DNA of 11,214 nucleotides from an uncultured Corynebacterium sp. Lineage in GTDB: Bacteria > Actinomycetota > Actinomycetes > Mycobacteriales > Mycobacteriaceae. Positions 7,294 through 11,214 of the stretch are shown here, one piece after another. The translations under genes and the position numbers were made by a program. The notes under the pieces were generated by a model that was given only the letters and a program-made list of their open reading frames with translations, was not told where the DNA came from and ran no database searches. The stretch covers positions 1-11,214 of the forward strand of contig NZ_CAMIBP010000050.1 of the NCBI RefSeq assembly GCF_946223165.1. Reading direction: 5' to 3'. Position 1 is the stretch's first letter. Each line of letters opens with the position of its first letter.

Positions 7294-8070
7294 ATGCGTT
7301 CTACTTCCCTGTCCACCCCGCGTGCGGGCGTCCGCGTCCTCGCCGCGCTCACCGTGACGGCCACTGGCCTCACGCTCGCCGCGTGCTCCTCCGACGAGGA
7401 CCCGGTGGCCAGTGCCCCGCCTCCGACCGCGCCCTCCAGCACGTCCTCCGCACCGTCGCCCACCTCCGCGGCGGGCACCGCCCCGTCGAGCACCACGTCC
7501 GCGGCACTTACCGATGCCCCCGTGGGCAACGGCGGCCCCGCCCCCGCTCTGGTGGGCACGTTTTCTATGACGGGCCCGGCCCGCATCGACTACGCGACGT
7601 ATGACTCCATGCCGTATGTCTTGCCACTCAACCCCGCGGGCCCGCAGGACACCATGGTCCGCTGGGTGGAGGGCTGGGGTCAGTCCCCCGCCACCGCGGA
7701 GCAGGGCACCACCTACGTCCTCGGCCACGCATGGGGCCAGCAGAAGCTAGTCTTCAACCCCATCTCTGAGACCGTCACCGCCAATGTGGACTTCAACTCC
7801 CCCACCACCGTCGCCGGCGATGAGGGCGTCCACGTGGAGCATTTCACCACCGATGTCCTCAACGGTTCCCTGGTGCGCATGCAGTCCCCGGACGGCGGCC
7901 TGCGCGAGTGGGTCATCGACACCGCCTACCTGGTGGATAAAAACACCGCCGCCTACGACACCAACCTCATTGACACCTCCAAGCCCGGTCGCTTGGTTCT
8001 CATTGCCTGCTCCGTGGACGGCACCACTGACCTGGGCTACAACGTCATCGTCGAAGGGCATCTCACCTAG
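7294..8070 (+). CDS. Lipoprotein with a sortase E/F-like domain
   Basis: 258 residues. A basic N-terminus and hydrophobic core end in LAAC, with the lipid-bearing Cys at residue 31. A long Ser/Thr/Pro/Ala linker (32-85) spans the envelope. The rest resembles class E/F sortases: a TTYVLGHAW segment places His145 where the catalytic His is expected, and RLVLIACS places Cys239 as the nucleophile. Sortases join sorting-signal proteins to the cell wall or to pilins. The third residue, an Arg a few positions after the Cys, is not seen: the equivalent stretch is DLGYNVIVEG. A lipid anchor instead of a membrane helix is also unlike standard sortases. It may be a divergent enzyme or an inactive relative. 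It starts 24 bp after the transporter gene, with its own -10 box. Confidence 0.78.
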   Translation: MRSTSLSTPRAGVRVLAALTVTATGLTLAACSSDEDPVASAPPPTAPSSTSSAPSPTSAAGTAPSSTTSAALTDAPVGNGGPAPALVGTFSMTGPARIDYATYDSMPYVLPLNPAGPQDTMVRWVEGWGQSPATAEQGTTYVLGHAWGQQKLVFNPISETVTANVDFNSPTTVAGDEGVHVEHFTTDVLNGSLVRMQSPDGGLREWVIDTAYLVDKNTAAYDTNLIDTSKPGRLVLIACSVDGTTDLGYNVIVEGHLT

Positions 8071-8072
8071 CC

Positions 8073-8112
8073 GCCGCAACCGCACAACCACACAACCGCA
8101 CAATCGCACAAA
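8073..8112 (+). repeat. Imperfect 8-bp tandem repeat
   Basis: Just after the stop of the lipoprotein gene, an octamer close to CGCACAAC is repeated: CGCACAAC (8081), CACACAAC (8089), CGCACAAT (8097), CGCACAAA (8105), with a degenerate unit before and CGCGCATA after. It could be a slippage-prone tract or a binding array for the promoter-like TATAAT that follows. Confidence 0.6.
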
Positions 8113-8118
8113 CGCGCA

Positions 8119-8124
8119 TATAAT
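8119..8124 (+). promoter_or_regulatory. Consensus -10 hexamer with no obvious target gene
   Basis: TATAAT stands out in the sequence just after the octamer repeats. The position where a -35 would lie is within the repeats and does not resemble TTGACA. Downstream there is only a 9-codon ORF and the broken frame ending at 8394. It may be a relic promoter or drive a short untranslated RNA. Confidence 0.25.
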
Positions 8125-8247
8125 GCAGTTGGTGAAATTTTCCGCCCCTTAATCGCCCCCGATTTCGGACTGCAAAGCTTCCATTTCCCACAACTATGCA
8201 ACTTCACTTTCGGGAGATGTGGAAAACAACTGGCGGAAGCAACCCCC

Positions 8248-8394
8248 TCAAAGTCCATCGATTTGCCAGAGTTCACCGACGAGATCACGGGCGAAGCGCT
8301 TATAGGAGCTGCGTGGCCGTTTGCGGGCATTGGCATCAACGACTCGAAGAGCGCACAGTTTCGTCCTAGCCTGTTGCGACCGGCTATTTGGTAG
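8248..8394 (+). pseudogene. Possible remnant of an unidentified gene
   Basis: A plus-strand frame ending at TAG 8392-8394 reads protein-like from about 8248, for example IDLPEFTDEITGEALIGAAW. The frame stays open back to the octamer repeats, but no ATG or GTG with a ribosome binding site precedes it. An antisense frame is also open through much of it. I do not recognise the product. It may be the tail of a gene destroyed by the insertion that left the transposase scrap next to it. Confidence 0.25.
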
Positions 8395-8435
8395 CAGTGT
8401 CGTGACTATCAGATGCGCACCACACCGCTACCATT

Positions 8436-8525
8436 TCAGTCTTCTGAACAGATGGGATTGTCAAAGACTTTCCTATCTCGCAGAACTTCACGCTTTAAGG
8501 CGGCGTTAAAGGATTCTGCCAGGAC
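8436..8525 (-). pseudogene. Fragment of an IS3/IS481-type transposase (DDE integrase core)
   Basis: On the minus strand 29 codons before a TGA read a typical transposase segment: AESFNAALKREVL followed by RDRKVFDNP. In rve/DDE transposases of the IS3 and IS481 families the Glu of 'AESF..LK.E' is the third catalytic acid. The preceding part is out of frame or stopped, and the usual C-terminal 'RYNTRRRHS' region is not readable, so only a scrap survives. It sits just left of the AT-rich P450/MFS island and marks past mobile-element activity there. The similarity is judged from remembered family patterns, not from a search. Confidence 0.7.
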
Positions 8526-8560
8526 GCTTCATTTTACGTTGGTGAGCACCATTTCAATGA

Positions 8561-9799
8561 TCACCGCCTCTTCAAAAATAAACTAGCAGCAATTATGAAT
8601 GTCGCGAAGGACATAGTGGACCATGTTGCAGCAGAAAAAGCATATCCAACATGGTCTGCACAATATCCGCCAAGAAGAGATCCCACAGGAACAACTAACA
8701 TGACCAAAGTCCGCATTGAAGACAATCCGATTCCGACTCTCCCTTCGGGAAGCTTACTTACGAAGAAATTCATTGCCGAAATATTTATCAGTACAACTGA
8801 GGCCGACCATATAGCGTTGGAAATAGCGGTGAAAGTAAACGCAGGAATGTTCAAAATGATTACAATTAGAAATGCTAACGTTGAAAAGACTTGACCCAGT
8901 GTCGCTATCGTGACTAACTGTGCAAAATTAAGTCGTTCGATGAGCCATACCGACAAGAGTGATGCAATAAGTCCAGCTATGGCACTGACGATTTTCAAGC
9001 TAGAAAATCCTGACGGACTCATTTCGATTTCCCGCAGCAAGAAGAGAGTTTTGGGCGAGTCGATATAAGCCAAGCCAAAATTGCCTGCCGCTATAAGGAG
9101 CACTGGAACCAGGCTTTCCCTACTACGAGCGACGAGTCGAAAACCTGCCAAAATGGAATCGTCATATTCCTCGGCCACTCCCTTTTCGCACCGACTAGAA
9201 TCATTGGTAGCTTCGACATCCGCTACAGCTCGATTTAGCATTTTTTTGACCGGGAATGCGATCATCAACAAAGCAATCAAGACCAAAACTGCAGATCCTA
9301 TATAACCCTCTTTATAGAACTCGCCAGCCGCAAATAGAGCCACTACACCGGGAGCTATGATTCCAACGGCTTTATCTGCTGATTCCAGTCGCGGAACGAG
9401 CTTTGACTCTCCAGTAAGGGACTGTATCGATACGGCATTTATTACTTGAGAGTTGTCAATAAAGATTCCGGTTAGAGACTGGAGCACCTGAAGAATAAGA
9501 ACGGTCCAAAAAGATAAACCGCCAGATATATAAAGGAATGTGAGTGTAACTAGGAGTAGCGCCTTGACAACTAATGCTGAGATTAAGACAGTGGCCGGCT
9601 GTAAGGCATCAACCATTTTTCCAATGGGAATGGCAGATACCAAGTATAGGATAATGGACAGGGAGCTAAGTATTCCCAGGTTGGTGCCCGTAAATCCGAG
9701 TTGATTCACTACTATGAGCTGTGTTATCAACCCTGCTGAGCTTCCAGCTAAAGCGTCGAGCATATTTGAGCCAAGATAATATCGTTCAATCCGTTTCAT
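8561..9799 (-). CDS. MFS transporter, probable exporter of the peptide locus
   Basis: 412 residues with about 12 hydrophobic segments split into two halves by a polar loop (about 190-220), the usual major facilitator layout. NLGILSSLSIILYLVSAIPIGKMVDAL (written here only as its key parts: GIL near 43, PIGKMVD near 58) is the typical TM2-loop region, and GLASS-like and PxGxLLGG elements occur in the second half (VPVGSLLGG). It resembles drug or natural-product exporters more than sugar importers. It begins directly after the P450 stop (TAA then ATG, zero gap) with AAGGA five nt upstream, so the two are one translational unit. It is AT-richer than the genes to the left. The likely role is to export the product made by the P450 (inference); no substrate can be told from sequence. 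Confidence 0.85.
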   Translation of the reverse strand: MKRIERYYLGSNMLDALAGSSAGLITQLIVVNQLGFTGTNLGILSSLSIILYLVSAIPIGKMVDALQPATVLISALVVKALLLVTLTFLYISGGLSFWTVLILQVLQSLTGIFIDNSQVINAVSIQSLTGESKLVPRLESADKAVGIIAPGVVALFAAGEFYKEGYIGSAVLVLIALLMIAFPVKKMLNRAVADVEATNDSSRCEKGVAEEYDDSILAGFRLVARSRESLVPVLLIAAGNFGLAYIDSPKTLFLLREIEMSPSGFSSLKIVSAIAGLIASLLSVWLIERLNFAQLVTIATLGQVFSTLAFLIVIILNIPAFTFTAISNAIWSASVVLINISAMNFFVSKLPEGRVGIGLSSMRTLVMLVVPVGSLLGGYCADHVGYAFSAATWSTMSFATFIIAASLFLKRR

Positions 9800-10906
9800 T
9801 TATTTCCTTGCGATTCCGCTCGCGCTCAATTTGAAATACCCACTGGGACACGAGATAAATGTTGAAAAGCGCGGTTGGCTAAATATTCTCCTCCTGAAAA
9901 TAACTTGATATTGTCTATGGATTTCATTCAACGTTTTCGAAAGAAATAGTAGGGCCGGCTTTTGAGCGGGGCATGATCGTCTCCCCTTTCCAAAGCTCAG
10001 GGAGTTTCGCTTGACGTCAGCTCTTAGCATCCTGTTTGGATCAAATTCATTCGGGGAGTCCCCCATTTTGTGTGACTTATTTATCTGGAAGAGATTGACA
10101 AATATTCGATCTCCTCGCTTGAGGGGGAGGCCATTTAGTTCATTGTCGACGCCAACCTTGCGAGTAAGCCTCCAGATTGGGGAGTAAAAACGAAGAATCT
10201 CTAAGACAAACGCTTCACTATTGATGAACTTCATTTTCCGTGCTAGCCCTATGAGAGACCACTCTAGCGCACAGCCAGTGAAACCTATTGTTGACAAAAT
10301 TAATCGATGGAAAATTTCCGCCTGCTCTTCAGGAGAAACGCCTGCTTCGATAGCGATATCCAGGAGGTCTTGTGTTTCGTTACTCTTTCCCCGCTCTTCA
10401 ATATAGCCAGCTATGACTTTGTTAAAAGTTCCCCGGTAGCTATTTCGCTCATCAAATTTTCCCAGAACATCCTCCTTGAGGATAGATTCTCGGACATACG
10501 TACGGATTGCGCTTTGAATTTCGGGCGGAGCATTGTGGCAGATCATCTCTTCGAAGAATTCGTACACAAAGAGATAGCCAAAACCGTTAGACGGATAAGG
10601 CTTATCCGTTTCGAGTGCTTTAACTTGGGTCGAGATTCTATCTTGACATCTCAAGACATGCCTTAGTGTAAGCAGTCGAACCTCTGACGACAAACTCGAC
10701 ACAAGCTCCTTCGGTAAAGGTCTTTGCCCTATCCTAAAGAACCCTGATTCGTGTTCGAGAACCTGCTTTGCATCGGTCAACAATTGATTTGCTGATTCAA
10801 AATTGCTGACCGAGATAAACGTCGTTGAAAGTCTGGCGTCCTTCTTGATCGACTGCACTAACACTCGGTTACTAAAAATTGTACGGAAGTCACGTTTAAC
10901 CGACAT
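9800..10906 (-). CDS. Cytochrome P450, probable RiPP-tailoring enzyme
   Basis: 368 residues from ATG 10906, short for a bacterial P450 (~400). Haem-ligand loop SFGKGRRSCPAQ gives the Cys thiolate at residue 312. The K-helix ExxR is EILR (236-239), and the usual F-x-P-x-R element is FDPNRM (about 288-293). The I-helix reads STIGFTGCALEW (205-216): the acid of the common acid-alcohol pair is replaced by Phe before Thr. That change occurs in P450s that crosslink rather than hydroxylate, but it is not diagnostic. The protein is cytoplasmic, with no membrane anchor. I start at ATG 10906 because TATACT lies 6 nt upstream (leaderless); a TTG at 10951 has no support and would overlap the divergent promoter. 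It is first in an operon with the MFS gene and divergent from the 32-codon gene at 11000. A ferredoxin partner is not in the window. Confidence 0.85.
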   Translation of the reverse strand: MSVKRDFRTIFSNRVLVQSIKKDARLSTTFISVSNFESANQLLTDAKQVLEHESGFFRIGQRPLPKELVSSLSSEVRLLTLRHVLRCQDRISTQVKALETDKPYPSNGFGYLFVYEFFEEMICHNAPPEIQSAIRTYVRESILKEDVLGKFDERNSYRGTFNKVIAGYIEERGKSNETQDLLDIAIEAGVSPEEQAEIFHRLILSTIGFTGCALEWSLIGLARKMKFINSEAFVLEILRFYSPIWRLTRKVGVDNELNGLPLKRGDRIFVNLFQINKSHKMGDSPNEFDPNRMLRADVKRNSLSFGKGRRSCPAQKPALLFLSKTLNEIHRQYQVIFRRRIFSQPRFSTFISCPSGYFKLSASGIARK

Positions 10907-10912
10907 GCCGGC

Positions 10913-10942
10913 AGTATATAAAAATGTGGTTGACGACACTAA
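10913..10942 (-). promoter_or_regulatory. Putative leaderless promoter of the P450-MFS operon
   Basis: On the minus strand TTAGTG (10937-10942) is followed by 18 nt and TATACT (10913-10918), then 6 nt and the ATG at 10906. Its -35 lies inside the spacer of the precursor promoter, so the two divergent promoters overlap and cannot both be occupied freely. Confidence 0.45.
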
Positions 10943-10959
10943 TGTTTGCAAATTATAAT
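10930..10959 (+). promoter_or_regulatory. Strong SigA-type promoter of the small peptide gene
   Basis: TTGACG (10930-10935), an 18-nt spacer, then a perfect TATAAT (10954-10959). Transcription should begin near 10966, giving a leader of about 34 nt before the ATG at 11000. It is the best promoter in the window and suggests that the peptide is made in larger amounts than the enzyme. Confidence 0.7.
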
Positions 10960-10999
10960 TTCAGTCACTTATCCGGATTCGACTTGAAAGGAGAAGTCA

Positions 11000-11098
11000 A
11001 TGTCCCTTATCTGCAAGCTTCGTGATTCCCTGATGGAAGGAATCTTTGAAACTGGCTATTCCGAGCAGTACGGCGGGTACAAACCTCCGTTTGTTTAA
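11000..11098 (+). CDS. 32-residue peptide, candidate RiPP precursor
   Basis: A complete short gene: AAAGGAG at 10987-10993, 6 nt, ATG, 32 codons, TAA at 11096-11098, followed at once by a hairpin terminator. Residues 1-18 look like a leader: MSLICKLRDSL with a basic KLR at 6-8 and acidic residues later (E13, E17). The C-terminus YSEQYGGYKPPFV (20-32) holds Tyr20, Tyr24, Tyr27 and Phe31, Lys28, and a Gly25-Gly26 pair that might mark a cleavage point. Clustered aromatics at the C-terminus next to a P450 gene match the pattern of P450-crosslinked RiPPs (biarylitide, cittilin, tryptorubin/atropopeptide types), though the sequence fits none of those cores that I remember. A short basic leader motif such as KLR has, from memory, been noted in P450-RiPP precursors. 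Alternatives are a small regulatory or toxin-like peptide. That it is a gene is well supported; its role is inferred. Confidence 0.72.
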   Translation: MSLICKLRDSLMEGIFETGYSEQYGGYKPPFV

Positions 11099-11104
11099 CG
11101 AATC

Positions 11105-11142
11105 AATTTGGGGGAGTAACTAGCCGGTTACTCCCCTAAATT
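11105..11142 (+). terminator. Hairpin terminator after the small peptide gene
   Basis: GGGGAGTAAC (11111-11120) pairs perfectly with 11127-11136 across a 6-nt loop. AT-rich flanks extend the stem by one G-T and five A-T pairs. It begins 7 bp after the peptide stop. The T-run is short on both sides, so it may act in either direction. Confidence 0.8.
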
Positions 11143-11147
11143 TGTGA

Positions 11148-11214
11148 TGTCTAGCGACTTTTTGGACACGGAGTCCAGGATGTTTTTGGACGGGATGTCT
11201 AGTGGCTTTTTGGA
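11148..11214. repeat. 24-bp tandem repeats at the window edge, possible transposon end
   Basis: Three units with an exact 24-bp period begin at 11148, 11172 and 11196 (the last cut by the window). All share a TTTTTGGA core, and units 1 and 3 share TGTCTAG. Unit 1 reads TGTCTAG...GGACA, itself close to an inverted repeat with TG/CA-type ends. Such arrays occur at ends of insertion sequences and at protein-binding sites; with no transposase in view the assignment is open. Confidence 0.6.

Larger units (their letters stand above)
8071..8560. other. Region without an intact gene: repeats, -10 site and gene debris
   Basis: Between the sortase-like gene and the AT-rich island lie octamer repeats (8073-8112), a consensus-like TATAAT (8119-8124), a coding remnant on plus (8248-8394) and a transposase scrap on minus (8436-8525). 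No complete gene with a start and ribosome binding site was found on either strand. The mix suggests an old insertion or recombination boundary. Confidence 0.6.

Noticed and set aside
6510..7604. 364-codon plus-strand frame over the queuosine transporter
   Set aside because: His/Arg/Pro-rich shifted-frame translation of two real genes; no start signal and no domain.
8480..8519. Nested inverted repeat (GCAGAA/TTCTGC and CTTTAA/TTAAAG) as a terminator or IS end
   Set aside because: The arms are short and their centres do not coincide, and the sequence is accounted for as coding sequence of the transposase fragment.
10307..10666. 119-codon plus-strand frame antisense to the P450
   Set aside because: No promoter, ribosome binding site or domain, and it lies fully inside the P450 gene.
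10907..10951. TTG start adding 15 residues to the P450
   Set aside because: A rare start with no ribosome binding site, lying in the peptide promoter; the ATG at 10906 has a -10 box at leaderless distance.

Overview
The window looks like chromosome of a Corynebacterium or a close high-GC actinobacterial relative. The left ~8 kb is GC-rich with strong G/C third-position bias. It carries lipoproteins, a Gly/Ala-rich protein with a C-terminal tail I associate with actinobacterial secreted proteins, and several genes whose -10 box lies 7 nt before the ATG (leaderless style). No rRNA, tRNA or CRISPR was seen.

Layout. 1-454: no intact gene; a 48-bp inverted repeat and a decayed plus-strand coding remnant. 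455-3101 (minus): a two-gene unit, a DUF3558-like lipoprotein overlapping the start of a 678-residue low-complexity protein. 3335-5291 (minus): a CPA1-type Na+/H+ antiporter followed by a small acidic protein of unknown function. 5380-7269: a divergent queuosine pair, GluQRS (tRNA-Asp queuosine glutamylation) on minus and a YhhQ/VUT-family queuosine-precursor transporter on plus, with a small ORF between them. 7294-8070 (plus): a lipoprotein with a sortase E/F-like fold. 8071-8560: no intact gene; octamer repeats, a consensus-like -10, a coding remnant and a clear scrap of an IS transposase.

8561-11150 is different: visibly AT-richer, with other codon habits, and bordered by the transposase scrap on the left and by 24-bp tandem repeats at the right window edge. 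It holds an MFS transporter and a short cytochrome P450 in one operon (P450 first, zero-gap TAA/ATG junction). Divergent from them is a 32-codon gene at 11000-11098 with a strong promoter, a good ribosome binding site and its own hairpin terminator. Its product has a KLR element near the N-terminus and an aromatic-rich C-terminus (three Tyr, one Phe).

The best reading of this last region is a compact ribosomally made peptide (RiPP) locus: a precursor, a P450 that could crosslink its aromatic residues, and an exporter, probably acquired by transfer. The P450 and MFS assignments are read directly from motifs; the RiPP function is inference from arrangement. A protease and a regulator are not visible in the window.
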